In this document: in pieces, positions 8,304-14,909 of the stretch
Position numbering within the stretch: position 1 is the stretch's first letter
Layout of the letters: each line of letters opens with the position of its first letter
NCBI GenBank assembly: GCA_964526735.1
Contig: CAZGLO010000053.1
Location: 1 to 24,012, forward strand
Origin: JAAUSY01 sp964526735
Lineage (GTDB): Bacteria; Chloroflexota; Chloroflexia; Chloroflexales; Chloroflexaceae
Length of the DNA stretch: 24,012 bases
Direction of reading: 5' to 3'
Notes under the pieces: generated by a model
What the model was told of the DNA's origin: nothing
Seen by the model: the letters and a program-made list of their open reading frames with translations, nothing else
The model's database searches: none
Made by a program: the position numbers and the translations under genes

Positions 8304-9015
8304 CGGGTGGCGCAAAGGATTGTGGGGTGGGGATCTCTTGCTGCGGAGTGGTGGGTGGGGGGATGATGTTGGCGGCACTGCCGGGGCCTGGGTCTTCACC
8401 AAGCCATAAGAACGACACTTGCACCCAATCGTTCCTCGTCATGCCCAGGTCATCCCAAAAAGTACCATCAGCGATATCGATGCCATTGGGGTTTTGTATG
8501 ACACGGCCAAACTCATCCAGTCCGCCATTATACCCCTCTAAATAGGCAGCCTGCGCCATCGGTACCCCAACCGGAAGGTCGCTATGGCGTTCGCGGTTGG
8601 CAGACCAATAGTCATCGTGCTCATTCCATGGCCCCACATCCCACACCGGAGCCACGACCGACCGACCTTTGTAGGTGATGCGCACCTGGTACTCGTTGCC
8701 GCCGAAAGAGCTGAGTACCCGCTTCGATGGCAGCGAGACAAACCGATCCCGCGGCTGAATAATATGGCCATTGGCGGTCTTCTTGCCAACAAGCCCTTCT
8801 CTGGTTGCAAAGATGGTGTAGGTGGGAGCAACCCCGTGCAACTGTTCAGCGGCGGGGCGTTCAGAGAGAGGGTGGGGAGGGGTGGCATCAGCGGGGGAAG
8901 CCCAAATCAGGCTGGCCATCACCCCCCCTACAACCACCACCCATATCCACATGGCTAGATATGCGAGATATCTGTGTTGCTTTTTGCTCTGTAATGTATG
9001 TTGTGTCCTTCGCAT
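8304..9015 (-). CDS. N-terminal part of the secreted multidomain protein (membrane anchor + RlpA/3D-like barrel)
   Basis: The N-terminus has a basic stretch (MRRTQHTLQSKKQHR) and one hydrophobic segment (about 18-41, ending in ASPADA), a signal peptide or anchor. A mature region follows with GHIIQPRDRFVSLPSK and VTIYK-like strands leading to VAPVWDVGPWN, which resembles the double-psi barrel of RlpA/3D-type cell-wall proteins. A Pro-rich linker then runs into the gap. The ATG at 9015 was chosen because the signal-like segment follows directly. The ATG at 9150 would add 45 residues without membrane features. Gene order with 7370-8293 and the matching linker composition make one protein of about 545 residues plus the missing part the best reading. 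Confidence 0.72.
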
Positions 9016-9168
9016 CGCCACCCTACCCACATCGCTTTCTTTTGTAGCTTTGTTTGCAGTGATCACTCTGTCAGCTAAAGCAGACAGCTTCTCAGGACAC
9101 GCTCCGCCTATTGGCGCACGTTTCTCCTGAAGGCTCGATCCGAGCCGCAAAATGGGTGGTTGAGAGGA

Positions 9169-9912
9169 TCATGCTCTATCTCGCAGCTCACGCAACTGCG
9201 TCTCAAATTCCTCCAGAGAGAGGATACCACGGTCGCGGAGCGCTTTGAGGTCTTCTAACCGCTCAGAGAATGAGTGGCTCTTTTCATTGGATGTGTGATG
9301 GTTCTCTTGCGTTGGGCGTGGGTCATCTGGGGGTGGGTCACGGTAGGATTCGGTCGGTTGATTGGCGCTCTCATCATCGAGATAGCCGTACCCTTGCTCA
9401 AAGTCGCGCTGTGCTTCGGACAGTTTTTGGTGAAACAGCTTCGGGGCAACTACATAGTCAACGGAGTGAACATCGTTGTTATGCTGCACAATCTCGATCT
9501 TGCCATACCCAATGAGCTGCCCAAGCAGGTTTTGGCTCCAAGAGGTGTTTTGAACGTGCTCAAAGGGTAATTGCACCACTCTACGACCCATAAAGCCGTG
9601 GGTAAGTACCAGACGGTGGTCGGTGATGGCATAATGCTCACCTCTCCAGCGCATGTAGTCATTCACGATGCTCGCCAAAACGAGAAAGCTGATAACCCCA
9701 CACGCCAATGGGATAACCTGGCTTGCGGTGAGGCCACCGATCAACACCAATTGATGCTGACCAAATGCAATGTTTGATTGTACCCCCGCGGCAATCAAGA
9801 TAACCACTAGAGCGACTTTCGTCACCGCTGGAACAATCAGGGTGACGTGATGTTGGCGCGTCTGGTAGAGTGGTTGTTCATTGCTCTCAAGCAACTCATC
9901 AATGGGATTCAT
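9169..9912 (-). CDS. PH-domain membrane protein with C-terminal SHOCT motif
   Basis: Protein of 247 residues with two hydrophobic segments (about 24-45 and 56-83), followed by a bacterial PH (bPH_2/YdbS-like) domain at about 87-165 (WRGEHYAITDHRLVLTHGF, VVQLPFEHVQNTSW, GYGKIEIVQHN). A hydrophilic linker rich in Pro, Asp and His leads to a terminal SHOCT motif (RLEDLKALRDRGILSLEEFE). SHOCT motifs are short oligomerisation helices often at protein ends. The function of such PH-SHOCT proteins is unknown; membrane stress roles have been suggested for bPH proteins. The ATG at 9912 lacks a clear ribosome site. It is followed by the secreted multidomain gene on the same strand after 153 bases. Confidence 0.85.
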   Translation of the reverse strand: MNPIDELLESNEQPLYQTRQHHVTLIVPAVTKVALVVILIAAGVQSNIAFGQHQLVLIGGLTASQVIPLACGVISFLVLASIVNDYMRWRGEHYAITDHRLVLTHGFMGRRVVQLPFEHVQNTSWSQNLLGQLIGYGKIEIVQHNNDVHSVDYVVAPKLFHQKLSEAQRDFEQGYGYLDDESANQPTESYRDPPPDDPRPTQENHHTSNEKSHSFSERLEDLKALRDRGILSLEEFETQLRELRDRA

Positions 9913-10076
9913 AGCGGCAACTACTACTTTCTATATACCCTACGGGGTCGCATCTCCGTTTCGTGAAGCGTTTTTCTCGCAATTGTTTCTCTTTATCCTC
10001 ATCCCTCGCTTCGCCGTGACCCACCCCCCATGTGCAGGAAAAGATGACCTCTGGCTCTCTTGAAGAGAACGAGTAA

Positions 10077-10231
10077 AGTCATATACCGCACTGACGAAAG
10101 TCAGGCGGCTTGTCCCTGGTACGACGGCAGAGCCGTCTCCGAGACGATAGGCGGTATGACAGCAGCCCTGGAGCGGTTTCCTCCACTGCCACTGAAGTGG
10201 CGTGGCTTCCACCGCGTAAGATTCGGTGAGC
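10077..10231 (-). repeat. Hairpin element copy B, forming the 3' end of recO
   Basis: The conserved 54-base block is 10077-10130, the inverted partner of 1-54. Going inward from the end: GTCATATACCGC (10078-10089) pairs with GCGGTATGAC (10151-10160), enclosing CTGAC-GAAA-GTCAG (10091-10104) and GACGGC-AGA-GCCGTC (10123-10137). The latter overlaps an alternative hairpin CGTCTC/GAGACG (10134-10146). A further hairpin, CCAC(T)GCCAC-TGAA-GTGGC-GTGG, lies at 10183-10205. The left border is unknown, since copy A is cut by the window edge; 10231 is where RecO-like sequence seems to begin. Confidence 0.7.
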
Positions 10232-10954
10232 CGTTTTGAGGGGTCGTTCAAGTATATGGGTGAGATAACTGCGCAGGACAGATTCTATCTCGTCGCAGGT
10301 TTCTGGCGAGATGTGCACGCGCTCAATGGCCTCATTCGACGCCGTCTCCAAGTAGCGAAGCACCTTGAAGGCGCGGAAGCTCATCGCCAGCGCATGTGGG
10401 TCGTGATGTTGATGGCGGGGACACAAAACACCTCCCAATGAGGGGCTAACATGTGTGGCTTCTTCGGTGAGTAGATCGTGACAGATAGCGCATCGGAAGA
10501 GATGAGGACGATAGCCTGCGCTTCCAAGCAAACGCAATTCACACGCTCGCACCACAACATCCAACTGCGGTGTGGATGTCTGATCGAGCCACGAAAATGC
10601 GGCCACCATGTGTTCAAAGAGTGGTTCGTGCTCCTCTTCGTAGGTCAGCGCATCGTAGAGATCGGCCAGATAGTAGCTACAGGCCAAACGGCTCATATCG
10701 TGGTGCAGAGAAGAAAAACTATGCAAAACCACGCTCTGCGTGATCACATCCAGGTTGCGTCCGGTCGCCAAGAGAAGGGAAGTATGGGTAAACAGCTCGA
10801 TATGGCCAGCTAGTCGGCTGGTCATCTTACGCACGCCCTTGGCTATCACCCGACGCTTCCCCCGCGGCGTCGCAATCAAAAGCAGCCGGTCGGCTTCGTG
10901 GATGGATGACCGATGAAGGACAAGAGCCTCGGTTTTGTAGAGACGATGTTGCAT
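10079..10954 (-). CDS. recO: DNA repair protein RecO with an element-derived C-terminal tail
   Basis: RecO mediates RecFOR loading of RecA and single-strand annealing. The N-terminal OB fold (residues 1-80: YKTEALVLHRSSIHEADRLL, GKRRVIAKGVRK, TSRLAGHIELF) and helical C-terminal domain with a zinc-type cluster (CAICHDLL and VLCPRHQ) are recognisable. RecO-like sequence ends at about residue 241 (RSYLTHILERPLKT), the family's usual size. The last 50 residues, rich in Arg and Ser, are encoded by the hairpin element and end in RQCGI before TGA at 10079-10081. The ATG at 10952-10954 lies inside the first unit of the 11-bp repeat, and no ribosome site is clear. The gene has its own promoter at 11115-11144. 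Confidence 0.9.
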   Translation of the reverse strand: MQHRLYKTEALVLHRSSIHEADRLLLIATPRGKRRVIAKGVRKMTSRLAGHIELFTHTSLLLATGRNLDVITQSVVLHSFSSLHHDMSRLACSYYLADLYDALTYEEEHEPLFEHMVAAFSWLDQTSTPQLDVVVRACELRLLGSAGYRPHLFRCAICHDLLTEEATHVSPSLGGVLCPRHQHHDPHALAMSFRAFKVLRYLETASNEAIERVHISPETCDEIESVLRSYLTHILERPLKTAHRILRGGSHATSVAVEETAPGLLSYRLSSRRRLCRRTRDKPPDFRQCGI

Positions 10955-11010
10955 AGATGTTGCACAGATGTTACACAGATGTTACACAGATGTTACACAG
11001 ATGTTGCACA
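10945..11010. repeat. 11-bp tandem repeat across the recO start
   Basis: Six units of GATGTTRCAYA begin at 10945, 10956, 10967, 10978, 10989 and 11000. The first contains the recO start codon. The adjacent 11011-11096 is built from shuffled short words: TTTGAGAC twice, TTGAGCTAGC at 11027 and 11067, and TTAGCCT twice. Almost the whole recO leader is therefore repetitive. Confidence 0.92.
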
Positions 11011-11114
11011 GTCTTTGAGACTACACTTGAGCTAGCCTGAGGTTAGCCTGTTAGCCTAAGACTAATTTGAGCTAGCTTGTAGACTATTTGAGACAAAGAA
11101 CCACTCTGAAAACT

Positions 11115-11144
11115 ACTATAGCATACTCCCTATGAGGTGGTCAA
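11115..11144 (-). promoter_or_regulatory. Promoter for recO
   Basis: On the minus strand: TTGACC (11139-11144), an 18-base spacer ending TGC, and TATAGT (11115-11120). Predicted start near 11108 gives a leader of about 155 bases made of the tandem and shuffled repeats. Confidence 0.75.
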
Positions 11145-11251
11145 TGTGGAGAGAGCGAAAAAAGTGATACTACAGACATCCGTATATCCCCCATATACAA
11201 GACCACCCTCTTCACCCCACCTCCTGCCGCCTTGTCCGCCAAGAAGCAACG

Positions 11252-11278
11252 AGCGCAGGCCTTCTTAATACCTGCGCT
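11252..11278. terminator. Hairpin downstream of the acyltransferase gene
   Basis: AGCGCAGG (11252-11259) pairs perfectly with CCTGCGCT (11271-11278) around an 11-base loop. A second, weaker hairpin (ATAGCAG/CTGCTAC on the minus strand) lies closer to the stop at 11301. There is no long T-run on the minus strand, so termination is plausible but not certain. Confidence 0.45.
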
Positions 11279-11300
11279 TTCCTCCCACCGTAGCAGTTCC

Positions 11301-12020
11301 TTATAGACTGCTATTGTCACTGCTCTGAGTTTGGCTTGTGCGCGAGACGTTCGCCAAACGTTCGCGGGTTTGCTCCGCATAGTGGCCGTGGTATTCTTCT
11401 GGCATCAGCGAGGCGATCCGCACCATCATATCGTTTGTCAACTCTTCCATCATATCCGGCGGAATTTTGTTATTGGGGGTCGGCTCAAGAGTATAAGGCT
11501 TACCAATGCGGAGTACAAGCTCTTTGCGCTTAAACCCGCCGATAAACCCATGCTCCGAACCAGTGATAGCCGCGGGCACAATCGGCACCCCACTGCGCAT
11601 CGCCATCCGAACCGCGCCGCCGTGGCCCTTCTGCAAGACGCCATTGCGGCTGCGGTGGCCTTCGGGGAAGATAGTCAGAATAGCCCCATTTTTCAGGGTA
11701 TCCTCCGACGCCTTGAGCGCAGAGAGGTCGCGCTTGCCGCGGTTGATGGGGATGACATTCATCGTGTTGAAAAACCACCGCGCGAGAGGGTGCTCAAAGA
11801 TTTCTACCTTGCCAAGCCACGAGAGCCGGTAGGAGAACGGCATCAAGGCGCCAAGCGCCGGAATGTCAACCCAATTGATGTGGTTGGTGACGAACAGCAT
11901 GCCGCCTTGGTCGCGCGGGGGGAGGTTTTCAAGCCCTTCGACGCGCCAACGAAACCAGCCAATCTTCATCAGTGCCCGTATCGGATAGATAATACAGGCA
12001 TACAAAATCATGCCTATCAT
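11301..12020 (-). CDS. 1-acyl-sn-glycerol-3-phosphate acyltransferase family protein (PlsC-type)
   Basis: Membrane-associated acyltransferase that transfers an acyl chain to a lysophospholipid or related acceptor. Motif I NHINWVD has catalytic His47 and Asp52. The phosphate-binding motif FPEGHRSR is at 118-125, motif II-like INRGKRD at 92-98, and a late PxxI-type region (VPIVPAAITGSE) follows. A hydrophobic N-terminus serves as membrane contact. The start at 12020 is preferred to the ATG at 12032 because GGAGG lies 5 bases upstream of 12020, within the longer frame. The protein has 239 residues, normal for the family. Divergent from the Methyltransf_20-like gene at 12334. That family is known to occur near PlsC-type genes, so a shared lipid-modification role is an inference. 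Confidence 0.88.
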   Translation of the reverse strand: MIGMILYACIIYPIRALMKIGWFRWRVEGLENLPPRDQGGMLFVTNHINWVDIPALGALMPFSYRLSWLGKVEIFEHPLARWFFNTMNVIPINRGKRDLSALKASEDTLKNGAILTIFPEGHRSRNGVLQKGHGGAVRMAMRSGVPIVPAAITGSEHGFIGGFKRKELVLRIGKPYTLEPTPNNKIPPDMMEELTNDMMVRIASLMPEEYHGHYAEQTRERLANVSRTSQTQSSDNSSL

Positions 12021-12333
12021 AATTTCCTCCATGAAATGCTGTTATGAGTGTCGTTGAGTCGTTCCCGATCCAAACCGTGTTGGCCTTAGGGTATTCTACC
12101 GCAGTTTGACCGTAGTTTCACCGCAGTGTGGCTTTCTCCCATTCTAGAGGGAGATTTGCGTGTCTCAGTTACTCACGACCTTTTCTTCTCCCCCCGCCCC
12201 GCGACCGAAGTTCAACCGAAGTTGTGCCACAGTACCACCGAAGGGGGCGTGTGCTATGGTGGAGGCACACAACCAAACACAACACCGCTCCCCAACCCAA
12301 TATACATAGACTGAAAGACTAAGGAGAAAACAG
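12021..12333. other. Divergent intergenic region with 11-bp-phased degenerate repeats
   Basis: No gene is evident. At 12093-12125 three 11-base units (ATTCTACCGCA, GTTTGACCGTA, GTTTCACCGCA) are in tandem. At 12203-12246 four units share a CCGAAG/CCACAG core at the same 11-base spacing (GACCGAAGTTC, AACCGAAGTTG, TGCCACAGTAC, CACCGAAGGGG). TGTGCTATGGT (12250-12260) is a candidate extended -10 for the methyltransferase gene on the plus strand. Confidence 0.6.
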
Positions 12334-13191
12334 ATGCAATACACATCAACCCAACAAATGCGAACACTTCCATCGCTCCGCCGCAACGCCCCTCACTACG
12401 CCACCCTGCGATGGGCACTCAAATTCGGCGCACGGATCAGCACTGGCCTCGCCATCGGTACTACTCACGGTTTCAACTCTGGCTGTATGGCTGACTATAT
12501 CTACGAGAACGAAGCAAATGGCACATCATTCTTTGGGGAGCTGATTGACCGTATCTACCTCAACCAATCTATAAACCGTGCGCTGCGTGCTCGTGCTACT
12601 CTGCTCAAAGACCAACTGCGGTCGATTATTGAGGAGCGGGCCGAACGTGGTGCATCTACCCGTATCCTTGACTTGGCATCGGGTGTGGGGCGCATCTACG
12701 TGGAGCTTTTGCAGGAAGAAACATGCCAGGATGTTTTGGTGACGTGTGTGGATAACGATAGTGTGGCTTTGGAAGAGGGACAATATGTGGCGGAACAGGC
12801 CGGGGTTGAGTCGCAGATAACCTATGTCTACGGCAATGCATTCCAATTGGTTGATGCGTCGAACAACGCCCTGCTGGAAGAGGTGCCGGATGTGGTCGTG
12901 GTGTCGGGGCTGTACGAATCCATCGCTGACGACGCGGTGGTGTGCCAATCGCTGCTGCAGATACACACCCTTTTGCGGCCCAATGGCCACCTGCTTGTGA
13001 CGACGCAACCCTCGCACCCGCGGCAGGAAATCGTTGCGAATGTGCTTTCAGATCAGCGCGGAGAACCATGGGTGATAGCAACGCGCCCACTCCCACGGAT
13101 GAAGCGGTGGATGCGTGAGGCAGGGTTTCATACCTTGACGAGCGATGAGGAGCCGGAGGGGTTGTGTGGCCTGGTGTGGGGATTGGCGTAG
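12334..13191 (+). CDS. SAM-dependent methyltransferase, Methyltransf_20 (PF12147)-like
   Basis: Class I methyltransferase of 285 residues. The segment GARISTGLAIGTTHGFNSG, then DYIYENEANG and LIDRIYLNQSINRALRAR, matches the typical entry of the Methyltransf_20 group as I recall it. The SAM site is ILDLASGVGRIYVELL (about 109-124). VVVSGLYESIADDAVV and GHLLVTTQPSHPRQEIVA are the characteristic central and late motifs. In proteobacteria this domain is often linked to an alpha/beta hydrolase and encoded beside PlsC-type acyltransferases; here it is stand-alone but divergent from such a gene. The substrate is unknown, perhaps a lipid. AAGGAG lies 8 bases before the ATG. Transcription ends at the hairpin directly after the stop. 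Confidence 0.8.
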   Translation: MQYTSTQQMRTLPSLRRNAPHYATLRWALKFGARISTGLAIGTTHGFNSGCMADYIYENEANGTSFFGELIDRIYLNQSINRALRARATLLKDQLRSIIEERAERGASTRILDLASGVGRIYVELLQEETCQDVLVTCVDNDSVALEEGQYVAEQAGVESQITYVYGNAFQLVDASNNALLEEVPDVVVVSGLYESIADDAVVCQSLLQIHTLLRPNGHLLVTTQPSHPRQEIVANVLSDQRGEPWVIATRPLPRMKRWMREAGFHTLTSDEEPEGLCGLVWGLA

Positions 13192-13228
13192 GGTGGAGCG
13201 GGGAGGCAAATTTGCTCCTCGCCCCACC
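13192..13228. terminator. Bidirectional terminator-like hairpin
   Basis: GGTGG(A)GCGGGGAG pairs with CTCCTCGC(C)CCACC around a GCAAATTTG loop, giving about 13 pairs with one G-T and one mismatch. It sits exactly between two convergent genes, starting at the base after the methyltransferase stop and ending 26 bases before the YceI stop. It lacks a long T-run. Confidence 0.65.
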
Positions 13229-13254
13229 TTCGGCTGCTTATCTACAGCATTTGG

Positions 13255-14433
13255 CTATTCTTCGTCCATTTCTTCGAGGGTAGCATCCCAAGATTCTTCG
13301 TCGTAGCCAAGGGCAGCAGCAGCCTCTTGCTCCTCTTCGGTCAGCTCTTCCCAGAAGAGTTCGTCTGACTCGGGAATGGAGGTTTCCTCATCCCAGCTTT
13401 CCTCATCCCAGCCAAGGGTTTCCCACTGCTCTTGCTCAGCCGTTGTCATGTCTTCCCAGAAAAACTCGTTCCAGAAATCCTCGACGTTGCCTTCTGGCTC
13501 ACGGATTTCGTCGTCGGCAACTTCTTCTTCGGCATCGGCTGCAGGCTCTTCGGCATCGGCCTCAACTTCGCCGGTAGACTCGGCCAAGAACGTGAACGTC
13601 AACTTGGTGTCGTTCTCCGCGCGCAGGATACCACCGATGTCCGGCGGCTCAAAGTCGAAGTCGGTCATTTGGATCAGGGTGGTGGCCGTACCGATAATCT
13701 GGTCGTCCTCAACCGTTCCCTCAACGTCGAATGTGACTTCGGAGGTCGTCTCGCGGACGGTCAAGTCGCCCGTTATCTCAAAGGAGACTTCATCGCCCTC
13801 TTCGTAGGTCTCTGGCAAGCCCTCAATGCTGGTCGGCTCGAAGGTCGCCATCGGGTAGGTGGCCGACTCAAGCCACTTGTCGCGGATCGCCTTATCGCGG
13901 CGGTCGCTGTCGGACTTGAAGGTGCTGATATCGACCTCCACCGTGCCGACTTCCAGGCTTTGGGGGGTGGTAGGATCAACGGTGATATCACCCTTGATTT
14001 CTTGCGTTCGCCCCACGGCCGTGACGAGTTTGTTGCCCTCCTTGAAGAAGACCTCATCAACCTCGTAGGTGACTTCCGACTCCTCCGGCACGATAGAGAA
14101 CTTCATCAGTGTCCCTGATGCTTGGCTATCTTGATCGTCCTCTTCGCTGTCGGCTTCAACGTCGGTAGATTCTTCCTCACCGTCACCCTCATCAGTAGAT
14201 TCGGGCTCTTCCATATCGTCGGTGGGAGAGACTTCTTCCGTGCTCTCAATCTCACCGTCTTCAGCCTCTTCGGCCTCACTCGCCTCGCCTTCTGTTGCTT
14301 CTGTCTCTTCAGTCGTTGCTTCGTCGCTCTCCGTGCCGGTGTCGGCGGGGGCCACGGGGGAACTGCATGCCGCAACCGTCATCAGCGAAAGCATAAGCAA
14401 GACCGCCAATAATCGTTTGAACGTACTCGTCAT
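13255..14433 (-). CDS. YceI-domain lipoprotein with acidic linker and C-terminal Trp/Leu-Gly repeats
   Basis: Exported lipoprotein: signal segment MTSTFKRLLAVLLMLSLMTV then lipobox VAAC with Cys23. A highly acidic, Glu/Thr/Ser-rich stretch (about 31-105) leads to a YceI-like lipocalin-type barrel (about 107-290). This carries the family pattern VDISTFKSDSDRRDKAIRDKWLE, YPMATFEPTSI and GDLTVRETTSEVTFDV. YceI proteins bind isoprenoid-like or other amphiphilic ligands. The C-terminus adds two copies of an unusual motif, FFWEDMTTAEQEQWETLGWD and LFWEELTEEEQEAAAALGYD, each followed by EESWD. The start is ATG 14433, with AAGGG 7 bases upstream; TTG at 14439 is less likely. Net charge is extremely negative, so salt adaptation or calcium binding is possible. 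Confidence 0.85.
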   Translation of the reverse strand: MTSTFKRLLAVLLMLSLMTVAACSSPVAPADTGTESDEATTEETEATEGEASEAEEAEDGEIESTEEVSPTDDMEEPESTDEGDGEEESTDVEADSEEDDQDSQASGTLMKFSIVPEESEVTYEVDEVFFKEGNKLVTAVGRTQEIKGDITVDPTTPQSLEVGTVEVDISTFKSDSDRRDKAIRDKWLESATYPMATFEPTSIEGLPETYEEGDEVSFEITGDLTVRETTSEVTFDVEGTVEDDQIIGTATTLIQMTDFDFEPPDIGGILRAENDTKLTFTFLAESTGEVEADAEEPAADAEEEVADDEIREPEGNVEDFWNEFFWEDMTTAEQEQWETLGWDEESWDEETSIPESDELFWEELTEEEQEAAAALGYDEESWDATLEEMDEE

Positions 14434-14497
14434 ACACAAGCCCTTTCCAGTGATTCTGTATTCCGCTTTCCGTTTACTTCTGGGCCGTTCATTCTTA

Positions 14498-14512
14498 TTG
14501 CATACTATGCAA
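14498..14512. promoter_or_regulatory. 15-bp palindrome upstream of the YceI gene
   Basis: TTGCATACTATGCAA is a perfect inverted repeat with 6-base arms and a 3-base centre. It is about 65 bases upstream of the YceI start and about 90 bases upstream of the rib promoter -10, in the divergent region. Its size and symmetry fit a dimeric repressor operator; the regulator is unknown. Confidence 0.4.
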
Positions 14513-14594
14513 TTTCATACATATACGATAGGATAGCATAGGAAACCGCTCCTGGCAACATGGCGGGAGAAACCATGATATCAGCCTGGTAATT

Positions 14595-14605
14595 TGTGCT
14601 ATAAT
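14595..14605 (+). promoter_or_regulatory. Extended -10 promoter of the riboflavin operon
   Basis: TGTGCTATAAT gives a perfect -10 (14600-14605) with a TGTGC extension. The -35 at 17 bases is poor. The predicted start near 14612 places the FMN riboswitch about 55 bases into a leader of about 300 bases. Confidence 0.75.
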
Positions 14606-14665
14606 GAGCGGCTGAACCCCCAAGCTCGTGCAGAGTGATGGGGCAAGAGAAGGAAATAAAGTAAA

Positions 14666-14802
14666 GACAGCTTTCGGGGCAGGGTGCAATTCCCGACCGG
14701 CGGTAATCCTCCCAACAGGAGGCGAGCCCGCGAGCCATTTTGGCAGGACACTGGTGCGATCCCAGGGCCGACGGTAGAGTCCGGATGAGAGAAAGAGTTG
14801 TC
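14666..14802 (+). ncRNA. FMN riboswitch (RFN element)
   Basis: All conserved RFN blocks are present: CTTTCGGGGCAGGGTGCAAT (14671-14690), TCCCGACCGGCGGTAATC, AGCCCGCGAGC, GGCAGGA-CTGGTGCGATCC, GGCCGACGGTAGAGTCCGGA and TGAGAGAAAG. P1 closes as GACA(G)CTTTC with GAAAG(AGT)TGTC. It binds FMN and reduces expression of the downstream biosynthetic operon. Confidence 0.97.
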
Positions 14803-14825
14803 TTCCCTCCGCCGCCCTCTTGTAT

Positions 14826-14908
14826 GGGCGAGTGGCAGGGTACCATTGAGGTATCGTGATTTCTCCTCGATGGCCCGCCCCGAATGCGTTTGCGTTGGGG
14901 CTTTTTTT
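14826..14908 (+). terminator. Riboswitch expression platform and intrinsic terminator
   Basis: The terminator stem GCCCC (14877-14881) pairs with GGGGC (14897-14901), with inner pairs AA-TT and GC-GC, followed by TTTTTTT (14902-14908). GGGCG at 14826-14830 can instead pair with CGCCC at 14876-14880, which would block the terminator and serve as antiterminator. The GGGG of the 3' arm is also the only ribosome-site-like sequence before the ribD ATG at 14910. Confidence 0.85.
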
Positions 14909-14909
14909 G

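Noticed and set aside
9133..9147. GGCTCGATCCGAGCC hairpin as terminator of the PH-SHOCT gene
   Set aside because: A 6-pair stem with a 3-base loop but no T-run on the minus strand; too weak to call.
10077..10231. RNase P, tmRNA, SRP or 6S RNA
   Set aside because: The strong hairpins prompted the check, but the conserved core sequences of these RNAs are absent.
10945..11010. CRISPR array
   Set aside because: The 11-bp units are directly adjacent with no spacers, and there are no cas genes.
11141..11380. 79-codon minus-strand frame downstream of and overlapping the acyltransferase gene
   Set aside because: It overlaps the acyltransferase 3' end in another frame, covers two hairpins, and has no ribosome site or family match.
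14540..14552. GGAAACCGCTCC shared with the recO-end element (minus strand near 10180)
   Set aside because: A single 12-base match between two places is expected by chance in a window of this size.
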